DNA of 64,000 nucleotides from JALCLA01 sp965653565. GTDB taxonomy: Bacteria > Pseudomonadota > Gammaproteobacteria > Xanthomonadales > Xanthomonadaceae. A program made the position numbers and the translations under genes. The DNA is taken from NCBI GenBank assembly GCA_965653565.1, contig CBFHAI010000017.1:14250-78249 (forward strand), in the 5' to 3' direction. This document shows positions 23,824-31,144 of this stretch, piece by piece; the first letter of the stretch is position 1, and each line of letters starts with the position of its first letter. The notes beneath the pieces were generated by a model. The model was given only the letters and a program-made list of their open reading frames with translations. It did no database searches and had not been told where the DNA came from.

Positions 23824-24182
23824 GCGTCCGTGGAGTCGATAGGGGCGAGGCGTTGCGAGCGATGCATGCGGTCTCCGGCGAGCCTGGAATGGGCTCGCGA
23901 AAGAAGCAGAAGGCATGCCACGGGCGGGACGATCGCCGCCTGTAGAAAGTTCCAGGCGCCGGAGGTCTTTCACGCCGGTCATGCGAGCGTCGCGCGCCCC
24001 GCTAGCCGTGTAAACAGTAATCCAGACAGAACCGTTGCGAATTGCAGTGTTCGCTGCAGCGGAATGTGCAGCCTGCAATCCGTCGCGTCCGGTCGCGAAC
24101 CATAAAGGTTCGATGCGGCGATTTGTACCGGCATGGCATCGCTCTTGCACCGCGCTGCGCAATTCATTCGGGGAGCGTGTCC
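23824..24182. other. Intergenic region between divergent genes
   Basis: 359 bases between the isochorismatase-like gene (minus) and the hemerythrin gene (plus). I see no credible open frame. It holds a small perfect inverted repeat (CGAACC at 24096-24101 and GGTTCG at 24107-24112) and a sigma-54-like promoter at 24134-24149. The GC content looks lower than in the flanking genes around 24000-24130. Confidence 0.6.
24134..24149 (+). promoter_or_regulatory. Sigma-54 (RpoN)-like -24/-12 promoter
   Basis: TGGCAT, five bases, TTGCA: the GG and GC doublets are exactly ten bases apart, as sigma-54 requires, and the match to the TGGCAC-N5-TTGCA consensus lacks one base. It lies 34 bases before the hemerythrin ATG. 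No binding site for a specific enhancer-binding protein is obvious upstream. Confidence 0.55.
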
Positions 24183-24695
24183 ATGTTCGGGTTCGGCAAG
24201 TCCGGCAATGACGCCATCGCCCTGCTCAAGGCCGACCATCGCACGATCGAACACTTGTTTGCCGCGTTCGAACGAACTTCGAATCAGGCGCGTCGCCGCG
24301 ACCTGGCGACGCGGCTGTGCCACGAACTGGTGGTGCACGCCAAGGTGGAGGAGGAACTGCTGTATCCGCAGGCGCTGGCCGCGTTCGATCCGCAGGATCA
24401 CGGCCTGATCTGGGAAGCCACCGTCGAACACGGCACGCTCAGCGGTCTGATCGAAGGGCTGGCCGACCAGCAGGCCGACGACGAACTGTTCGCCTCGCAT
24501 GTGCGCGTGCTCAAGGAATACGTGAAGCATCACGTCGACTCGGAAGAACACGATCTGTTTCCGCGATTGCGCGCCTGCCGGATGGACCTGGCGAAGCTCG
24601 GCGAACAGATCGCCGCCCGCCGCGCCGTGCTACTCGAAAGTCTCGACAAGGTCGAAGCACCGGCAGCCGCACTGATCCTGCGCTCCGCGGCGTGA
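24183..24695 (+). CDS. Hemerythrin domain-containing protein
   Basis: A 170-residue cytoplasmic protein of the hemerythrin/HHE family, which binds a di-iron centre and oxygen or nitric oxide. Iron-ligand positions are present as His19 (LLKADHRTIEHLF), the LCHELVVHAKVEEELLYP helix and the late YVKHHVDSEEHDLFPRL helix. A GGGGAG ribosome site seven bases before 24183 fixes the start. Proteins of this kind act in oxygen, NO or iron-cluster repair responses. Possible control by sigma-54 is the only regulatory clue. Confidence 0.9.
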   Translation: MFGFGKSGNDAIALLKADHRTIEHLFAAFERTSNQARRRDLATRLCHELVVHAKVEEELLYPQALAAFDPQDHGLIWEATVEHGTLSGLIEGLADQQADDELFASHVRVLKEYVKHHVDSEEHDLFPRLRACRMDLAKLGEQIAARRAVLLESLDKVEAPAAALILRSAA

Positions 24696-24871
24696 TCGGT
24701 TGTTTGATACGGCCGGGCATGGACCTGGTCTCGTGCGAGACGCAGATCGCTTCAATGCCGCAACAAATCTATCGAGGTAAATGTGTGCTGGCCGAGCCCG
24801 CTGGCCCGTCCAGCCGACTGGGATGACCCCGTCCAGTCGATCGGGACAACTGATCGGACAAGGAGAAGAGC

Positions 24872-25336
24872 ATGTTCGATATGACGCTCCCGGTGTGGGA
24901 ACTGATCGCGCGCGCCGCCACCGTCTATTTCGCGCTGCTGATCCTGGTGCGTGTGTCGGGCAAGCGCACAATCGGCGAATTCTCGCCTTTCGATGTGATC
25001 GTCTTGCTGCTGTTGTCCGAAGCCGTGCAAGGCTCGCTCACCGGCAACGAGGAATCGCTGCAGGGCGGACTGATCGTCGTCGCCACGCTGATCGCGCTCA
25101 ATCTGATCCTGGCCTTCGTCAGCACGCGCAATCGCAAGTTCGAGTCGATCATCGAAGGCGACCCGGTCGTGCTGGTGCGCAACGGCGAACTGCGCACGCA
25201 GGCGATGCGGCGCAACAACATTCCCGAAGGCGACCTCGACGAAGCCATGCGCGGCGCGAAGATCAAGCACCGTCGCGACGTGCATCTGGCGATCCTCGAA
25301 CCCGACGGCGAGATTTCCTTCTTCAAGAAGGAATAG
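24872..25336 (+). CDS. DUF421 (YetF-like) membrane protein
   Basis: A 154-residue protein with membrane helices at about 10-27, 38-55 and 65-83 and a small soluble C-terminal domain (from about 90) with the family sequence GDPVVLVRNGELRTQAMRRN. This is the DUF421/YetF arrangement. A strong AAGGAG ribosome site seven bases before the ATG fixes the start. The family function is unclear; Bacillus relatives have been linked to spore membranes, which does not help here. It appears to be a single-gene unit. Confidence 0.88.
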   Translation: MFDMTLPVWELIARAATVYFALLILVRVSGKRTIGEFSPFDVIVLLLLSEAVQGSLTGNEESLQGGLIVVATLIALNLILAFVSTRNRKFESIIEGDPVVLVRNGELRTQAMRRNNIPEGDLDEAMRGAKIKHRRDVHLAILEPDGEISFFKKE

Positions 25337-25402
25337 TTCGAGTTCGACGCATTCTTCGCATGAGCCGATCCATGGGCTGATCCCGCTCAGACCACTTTGG
25401 AT

Positions 25403-25774
25403 TCAGGCAACCCTGGACGTCTTCAGTTTCGCGACGTCGCGCGTCCACGCAAAAATCGCTTCGAACACCGGCTCCAGCCGTTTGGCGTGCTCGGTGATTT
25501 CATAATCCACGCGCGGCGGCACTTCCGGGTAGACGGTCCGCCGCACCAGGCCGTCGTTCTCCAGTTCGCGCAGTTGCAACGTCAGCATGTGCTGGGTGAC
25601 GCGTGGAATGGCGCGGCGCAATTCGTTGAAACGGTGCTTGCGCTGCGCCAGCAGCCAGAGGATTTCCAGTTTCCACTTGCCGCCGAAGATCGCGATCGCA
25701 CGGCGGATTTCTTCGTGCAATTCGTCGATGCGGTCGGCGTTCTCGATGCAGGTGCCGGCAGTATGGTCTTTCAT
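25403..25774 (-). CDS. HxlR family transcriptional regulator
   Basis: A 123-residue winged-helix regulator. I start at ATG 25774 (MKDHTAGTCIEN); the open frame continues to a TTG but that extension is unlike the family. Cys9 matches the redox-sensing N-terminal cysteine of HxlR proteins such as YodB and HypR. The winged helix (about 25-110) contains GGKWKLEILWLLAQRKHRFNEL and TLQLRELENDGLVRR. It is divergent from the azoreductase gene, an arrangement known for quinone- and electrophile-sensing members, so it probably represses azoR and itself (inference). Confidence 0.9.
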   Translation of the reverse strand: MKDHTAGTCIENADRIDELHEEIRRAIAIFGGKWKLEILWLLAQRKHRFNELRRAIPRVTQHMLTLQLRELENDGLVRRTVYPEVPPRVDYEITEHAKRLEPVFEAIFAWTRDVAKLKTSRVA

Positions 25775-25852
25775 ACCAGGGATGAAAAAGCATCCTTCTT
25801 GTTGCGACAACTATACGCCAATAGATTGGGTTGGACGGTCGAATCGTCGCAA

Positions 25853-25901
25853 CGTCGACATTCGATCACGATCATTCCGTCCATACCAAATAATGTCGAC
25901 G
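25853..25901. promoter_or_regulatory. Inverted repeat between hxlR-like and azoR genes
   Basis: Perfect 10-base arms CGTCGACATT (25853-25862) and AATGTCGACG (25892-25901) are separated by 29 bases and end eight bases before the azoR start. It is a candidate operator for the HxlR-type regulator. Both arms contain the palindrome GTCGAC. Confidence 0.45.
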
Positions 25902-25909
25902 ACAAACTT

Positions 25910-26515
25910 ATGAATATTCTGCATATCGATTCGAGCATCCTTGGCATCCACTCGGTGAGCCGAAAACTTTCCGCGGCGGTGGTCGAGCGATTGCTGGCGC
26001 TCGCGCCGGACGCGCGCGTCACCTACCGGGATGTGGCCGGCGATCCGGTTCCGCAATTCACCGCCGCACTGGCCCAGGCCACCGCCGGCGACACGCAGCA
26101 CGCCAGCGCCGGCGAGGTCGCCATTCTCGACCGCGTGCTGCAGGAAGTGCTCGCGGCCGACACCATCGTCATCGGCGCTCCGATGTACAACTTCAGCATT
26201 CCCAGTCAACTGAAATCCTGGCTCGATGCGCTCGCCGTGGCGGGCAAGACTTTCCGCTACGGCACCGCCGGCCCCGAAGGCCTGCTCGGCGACAAGCGCG
26301 TGATCATCGCGTCGGCCCGCGGCGGCCTCTATGGCCCGGGCACACCCGCAGCTTCGGCCGAACACCATGAAACCTACTTGCGTAGCTTCCTGGGTTTCCT
26401 CGGCATCACGAGTATCGAAATCGTTCGCGCGGAAGGCGTGAAGCTCGGGCCCGAACAAGCCGAAGCCGCGCTTGGCGCGGCGTTGCAACACGCCGGCCAA
26501 CTGCAGGCGGCTTGA
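25910..26515 (+). CDS. azoR: FMN-dependent NADH-azoreductase
   Basis: A 201-residue flavodoxin-fold reductase of azo dyes and quinones (AzoR/AcpD family). The FMN-binding start MNILHIDSSILGIHSVSRKL is typical, as are the GAPMYNFSIPSQLKSWLD and SARGGLYG motifs. The ATG at 25910 was chosen because the first strand begins there; no Shine-Dalgarno sequence is visible. Its likely job is detoxification of quinones and electrophiles under control of the divergent HxlR regulator. Confidence 0.95.
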   Translation: MNILHIDSSILGIHSVSRKLSAAVVERLLALAPDARVTYRDVAGDPVPQFTAALAQATAGDTQHASAGEVAILDRVLQEVLAADTIVIGAPMYNFSIPSQLKSWLDALAVAGKTFRYGTAGPEGLLGDKRVIIASARGGLYGPGTPAASAEHHETYLRSFLGFLGITSIEIVRAEGVKLGPEQAEAALGAALQHAGQLQAA

Positions 26516-26550
26516 GCGGAGGGCAGGGTTCGAATGTTGCAAGCGTAGTT

Positions 26551-26582
26551 GCGTGATTTCGATACATTCATTCGAATCACGC
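26551..26582. repeat. Hairpin downstream of azoR
   Basis: Arms GCGTGATTTCGA and TCGAATCACGC pair with a single bulged base around a loop of nine. No T-run follows, so it may be an mRNA 3' end stabiliser or an operator rather than a terminator. Confidence 0.45.
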
Positions 26583-26686
26583 TGTTGAATTGCTCACACG
26601 GTCGAACTGCGCGGTTTCTAACGGCGCTATGGATTTCCGACTACGGGATGTTTTTGAAAGCACGATCTGTGGGCGTGACGCGGGTG

Positions 26687-26852
26687 GGTTGACAGGCTCA
26701 CCACGAACGGTTTCTGGTTTGCCGCGGCGAAAGCGTTTCGTTGGAGAGATTTCCTCGGGTCAGGGCGATCTCCTCAGCGACTCCCTCGCGCTCACGGCGA
26801 TCCCCGAGCGATTCCCTTGCGGAACAACCATTCGTGGTGAGCCTGTCGAACC
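26687..26852. repeat. Long inverted repeat with ~26-base arms
   Basis: The left arm (26687-26712) carries GACAGGCTCACCACGAACGG and the right arm (26826-26852) is its near-perfect reverse complement, with a central segment of 113 bases that itself has partial self-complementarity (CTCGGGTCAGGGCGATC with GGCGATCCCCGAG). The GACAGGCTCACCACGAA core resembles a short dispersed repeat seen in many proteobacteria, as I recall. No coding content. Confidence 0.6.
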
Positions 26853-27016
26853 ACCCGCGCAGAACGCCAATCTCGCGGAGCTTTATTCAAAGGCCTCGCC
26901 TACATGAATGCGCGTTCGCGAACGCGCAGCAGCGAGCGGCGCGGATAACAGCCAGCGCAAATGCCTACAGCAGGGACGAAACCTGCGGGAACAGCAGCGA
27001 CTGGGAATCGGATAAA

Positions 27017-27092
27017 TGGTGGCCGAGGACGGAATCGAACCGCCGACACGGGGATTTTCAATCCCCTGCTCTACCAACTGAGCTACTCGGCC
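27017..27092 (-). tRNA. tRNA-Phe (GAA)
   Basis: A 76-base tRNA with encoded CCA (27017-27019). On the minus strand it starts GGCCGAG, with D-arm GTAGCTCAGTTGGTAGAGC, anticodon loop TTGAAAA in an 5-base stem (GGGGA/TCCCC), and T-arm GGCGGTTCGATTCCGTC. The acceptor stem GGCCGAG pairs with CTCGGCC. Anticodon GAA reads phenylalanine codons. A well-formed promoter lies upstream. Confidence 0.98.
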
Positions 27093-27140
27093 ACGAGGCT
27101 GCGATGCGGAGAACCCGATCGCGGGAGGTGAAGGGCGCGT

Positions 27141-27169
27141 ATTACAGCCGCTTCGCAGCGGGGCGTCAA
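27141..27169 (-). promoter_or_regulatory. Sigma-70 promoter of tRNA-Phe
   Basis: On the minus strand TTGACG (27169-27164) and TGTAAT (27146-27141) are separated by exactly 17 bases. The GC-rich discriminator ACGCGCCC after the -10 is the type linked to stringent control of stable RNA genes. It stands about 42 bases before the mature 5' end. Confidence 0.8.
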
Positions 27170-27270
27170 GGTGAAATTTGCGGGCGCGCGACGGCCACGC
27201 ATTCGGGCGCGTCGGAGGGATGACGCGGATATCCCGTAAAGTGCCCGTAATTGCGGGCTGGAGAACGATC

Positions 27271-27687
27271 ATGAAGGTTTCGATGCTGCGTGCGGCACTG
27301 TTCGGTGCGGCGATGCTGCTGGGTTCGGGCTGCGCCAGCAGCCTGCCGGGACCGGCCGAGCGGATGGCCGAACGCTTTTCCGAATTCGAGCGGCACGCGG
27401 GCGCGCCGGTCGAGGAATTCCATTTCTGGCAGATGGATCGATGGGAGGCCCTGGGCACCCATGCGATCGCGGTGTGGACGAACCCGAACGAGGCCTATCT
27501 GATCACGGTCAAGTCGCCCTGCACGGGCCTGGAGTTCGCCAACGGCGTGGGCGTGACATCGACGGGACGGCGGGTGAACCGGCGCTTCGATTTCGTCACC
27601 TTCGAACATCAGCGCTGCCGCATCGCCGAAATCCGCCCGGTCGACGTCAAGGGTCTGAAAGCCGAGCGTCGCGCGTCGCCCAACTGA
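27271..27687 (+). CDS. Small lipoprotein (DUF6491-like)
   Basis: A 138-residue predicted lipoprotein. The signal peptide MKVSMLRAALFGAAMLLGSGC ends in a lipobox with Cys21. The mature part has the pattern WEALGTHAIAVWTNPNEAYLI, two conserved-looking cysteines (KSPCTGLEFANGV and QRCRIAEIRPVD) and few charged clusters; I recall this as DUF6491, a Lysobacterales family without known function. GGAGA ten bases upstream supports the start. It is convergent with the HutD-like gene. Confidence 0.8.
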   Translation: MKVSMLRAALFGAAMLLGSGCASSLPGPAERMAERFSEFERHAGAPVEEFHFWQMDRWEALGTHAIAVWTNPNEAYLITVKSPCTGLEFANGVGVTSTGRRVNRRFDFVTFEHQRCRIAEIRPVDVKGLKAERRASPN

Positions 27688-27704
27688 CGAATCGGGCCGA
27701 GGTT

Positions 27705-28295
27705 TCAGGCGTCGGCGAGCGCTTCCACGCGCACCAGCAGCAGCTCGCCGCCGCCGTCGAGGATCGAGCGGGCGCTGCCGTCGGCGCCGGCCCACAGGCG
27801 CAGGCTGTCGCCCTGTTCGAGCACGGCCACGTCGCTGCGATCCTTCAGCCGGGCCCGACCGCCGATCAGATGGATCAGCCACTGCACGCGCGGCTCGGCG
27901 AAGAACACCATCGGGCCGACCAGCGGACGGTGCAGCACATCGGCCTTGACCCGGTCGCGCTTCCAGATCAGGTTGAAATCGCGGGTCGGGCCGTCGAGCA
28001 GTTCGCAGTTCAATTCGTCTTCGCCGCGGAATCGGATGCGATCGCGCGGCGGCGACAGCTCGATCAATTCGCCGCCGCTGAAGCGCAATCGCATGCCGTT
28101 GCCTTCCAGCAGCACCAGCACGCGATCGTGCCCGGGAAACGCCGAGAACGCGCAGTCGTGATCGATCTCGGCGATCGACACGCGCCAGTCGTAGTCGTCG
28201 TTGTCGGGACTGCGGAAAATCTCGCGCGTCCAGCCGAGATTGTTCTTCCAGCGCATGCGCCGGTACTCGAAGGCGGGCAGGTGTTGCGCTCGCAC
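27705..28295 (-). CDS. HutD/Ves family protein
   Basis: A 196-residue bicupin-like protein of the HutD/Ves family. The N-terminal signature is FEYRRMRWKNNLGWTREI, and VSIAEIDHDCAFSAFPGHDRVLVLLEGNGMRL is the family core. The start is GTG at 28295; the first ATG in frame (28256) would cut away the conserved N-terminus. It follows the SET-domain gene by seven bases and is probably cotranslated with it. HutD is often linked to histidine use, but no hut gene is nearby, so the role is open. Confidence 0.88.
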   Translation of the reverse strand: MRAQHLPAFEYRRMRWKNNLGWTREIFRSPDNDDYDWRVSIAEIDHDCAFSAFPGHDRVLVLLEGNGMRLRFSGGELIELSPPRDRIRFRGEDELNCELLDGPTRDFNLIWKRDRVKADVLHRPLVGPMVFFAEPRVQWLIHLIGGRARLKDRSDVAVLEQGDSLRLWAGADGSARSILDGGGELLLVRVEALADA

Positions 28296-28302
28296 GGCGC
28301 GC

Positions 28303-28767
28303 TCAGCCCGCCAGCAGCGCGGCCAGCTCGCGCGTCGAGCGCGACAGACTTTCCTGCCACGACCAGCCGACGATGGCCTCGCCAGTGAGCGCGTCGCGGA
28401 ACGATTCTTCCTGTCCTTCGCCGAGCAGGTGGCGATAGTCGACGGTGATTTCGTCGCCGACCGCCAGATCGCGCGCGGCGAACACGAAACCCAGATGCCA
28501 CAGCCCGTTGGCCGCAAAGCTGTGGTTGAGAAAGCATTCGTCCGGCCATTCGGGCGAGACGGTGTAGCGGTCTTCGAACCAGCGCACGCTGGCGGCCAGG
28601 GCTTCGGCCTGGTCGGGCAGGGCGAGCACTTCGTCCCAGCGGTAGACGCGCGGGATGGCGTCCGGCGCCACCACGATGCGCCCGCGCGGCACCGCTTCGG
28701 CGGCGAAAACGCCCTGTCCGGCGCCGGGGATGGTGGACGGCGCGACGCGATAGGCAGGCAGGATCAT
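28303..28767 (-). CDS. SET domain-containing protein
   Basis: A 154-residue SET-fold protein, potentially a protein lysine methyltransferase. The core motifs are present: GAGQGVFAAEAVPRGRIV at the N-terminus, CFLNHSFAANGLW for the NHS motif and LAVGDEITVDYRHLLG for the catalytic tyrosine region. There is no visible post-SET cysteine cluster. I start at ATG 28767 (MILPAYRVAPSTIPGAGQ). It forms a two-gene unit with the HutD-like gene. Substrate unknown. Confidence 0.87.
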   Translation of the reverse strand: MILPAYRVAPSTIPGAGQGVFAAEAVPRGRIVVAPDAIPRVYRWDEVLALPDQAEALAASVRWFEDRYTVSPEWPDECFLNHSFAANGLWHLGFVFAARDLAVGDEITVDYRHLLGEGQEESFRDALTGEAIVGWSWQESLSRSTRELAALLAG

Positions 28768-28816
28768 GGACTCGGATGCAAGTTCGGTTGCACCGAAGTT
28801 TATCCGAGGCGCGCGC

Positions 28817-28855
28817 AAAAGCCGCCGCCCCGCCGTCACCGGCGGAGCGGGGGCG
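28817..28855 (-). terminator. Terminator-like hairpin after comEA-like gene
   Basis: On the minus strand, a GC-rich hairpin with CTCCGCCG and CGGCGGGG paired around GTGA is followed by TTTTG. It lies about 60 bases after the helix-hairpin-helix gene. The U-run is short, so efficiency is uncertain. Confidence 0.5.
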
Positions 28856-28914
28856 TCCTGCCGCGAACTGCTCCGGGCCGCAGCGCCTGTCGCCCGGACG
28901 GCATTCCCTGCCGC

Positions 28915-29214
28915 TTACTGTTGCGGGGCTGACGAGGCGCCCACTTCGATGACATCGCGATTCTTCTCGACCAGTTTCAGGCCGATGCCTTTGACTTCGG
29001 CCAACTGCTCGGGACTCTTGAACGGCCCGTGCTCCTTGCGGTGCGCGACGATGGCCTCGGCCTTGGCCAGGCCCACGCCGTTGAGCGCGGCCGCCAGCGT
29101 CGGCGCATCGGCCGAATTGATATCGACTTTCTGCGCCGGTGCGGCCGCCGCGGCGGCGCCGGCCAGCAGCAGGGCGAACAGCAGCGATTTGAGAAAGGTG
29201 GCGAGACGTTGCAT
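28915..29214 (-). CDS. ComEA-like helix-hairpin-helix protein
   Basis: A 99-residue exported protein: signal peptide MQRLATFLKSLLFALLLAGAAAA, then a tandem helix-hairpin-helix DNA-binding module (VDINSADAPTLAAALNGVG and SPEQLAEVKGIGLKLVEKN). This is the ComEA form found in Gram-negative bacteria, where it binds DNA in the periplasm during natural transformation. The start at 29214 gives the signal peptide. No other competence gene is close. Confidence 0.93.
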   Translation of the reverse strand: MQRLATFLKSLLFALLLAGAAAAAAPAQKVDINSADAPTLAAALNGVGLAKAEAIVAHRKEHGPFKSPEQLAEVKGIGLKLVEKNRDVIEVGASSAPQQ

Positions 29215-29451
29215 GGCGGACTCCTGAGCACTGAAGGTAGGTTGGCGACCGGCGCAGTACGACTGGCACGGTGGACAAAGTGTCCGCATCCGCAGCGAGC
29301 GATCCCATCGGTGCGGCGCTGTATTTCGTGTCGGTGCAGGGCGCGAAATCGTCTAGGAAAAATCTCATCGCAGGCTCGGCGATTCCGCGTATGGCCTGCG
29401 TGGGCCGCCGCCCGGCGCTAGAATCGCGTTTTCGACTGCAGGAAGTTTCCG

Positions 29452-30951
<1,500 letters not shown>

Positions 30952-30998
30952 TGGTTGACGGAGGTTTTGAGTTGCTGAAGGGCTTCGGTGCACAACAA

Positions 30999-31032
30999 TT
31001 TCGTCATTCCCGCCTGCGCGGGAATGACGAAA
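30999..31032. repeat. REP-like hairpin (GTCATTCCCGC family)
   Basis: A perfect palindrome with 15-base arms (left arm TTTCGTCATTCCCGC) around a CTGC loop, 47 bases after the M20 peptidase gene. It belongs to the same family as elements at 47366-47386, 47433-47466 and 50439-50527. The M20 transcript and the convergent kinase transcript could both end here. Confidence 0.75.
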
Positions 31033-31080
31033 AGTGAGGGCACCGGCGGTGCGGAAAAAGCAATTGCGAAACCGAACCCA

Positions 31081-31112
31081 TCTCGGATTCCGCTTCGCTG
31101 CACCCAGGCTGC
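31081..31112 (-). repeat. Dispersed intergenic repeat (GTAGCCTGGATGAA family)
   Basis: Read on the minus strand this is GCAGCCTGGGTGCAGCGAAG followed by CGGAATCCGAGA, a relative of the copy at 13484-13521. It sits in the 193-base gap between the M20 peptidase and the convergent kinase gene, next to a REP-like hairpin. Confidence 0.55.
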
Positions 31113-31144
31113 AAACCAAAGCCACGAGGATCGACCAGAACCCG

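Larger units (their letters stand above)
26516..27016. other. Gene-free region 3' of tRNA-Phe
   Basis: 501 bases with no convincing gene; the short frames here lack ribosome sites and family features. It contains a hairpin just after azoR (26551-26582) and a long inverted repeat (26687-26852). The region directly abuts the 3' end of tRNA-Phe, a common integration point, but I see no integrase and no second copy of the tRNA end. Confidence 0.6.

Noticed and set aside
26590..27223. Short open frames around the tRNA-Phe gene
   Set aside because: No ribosome sites or family features; one of them reads straight through the tRNA gene.
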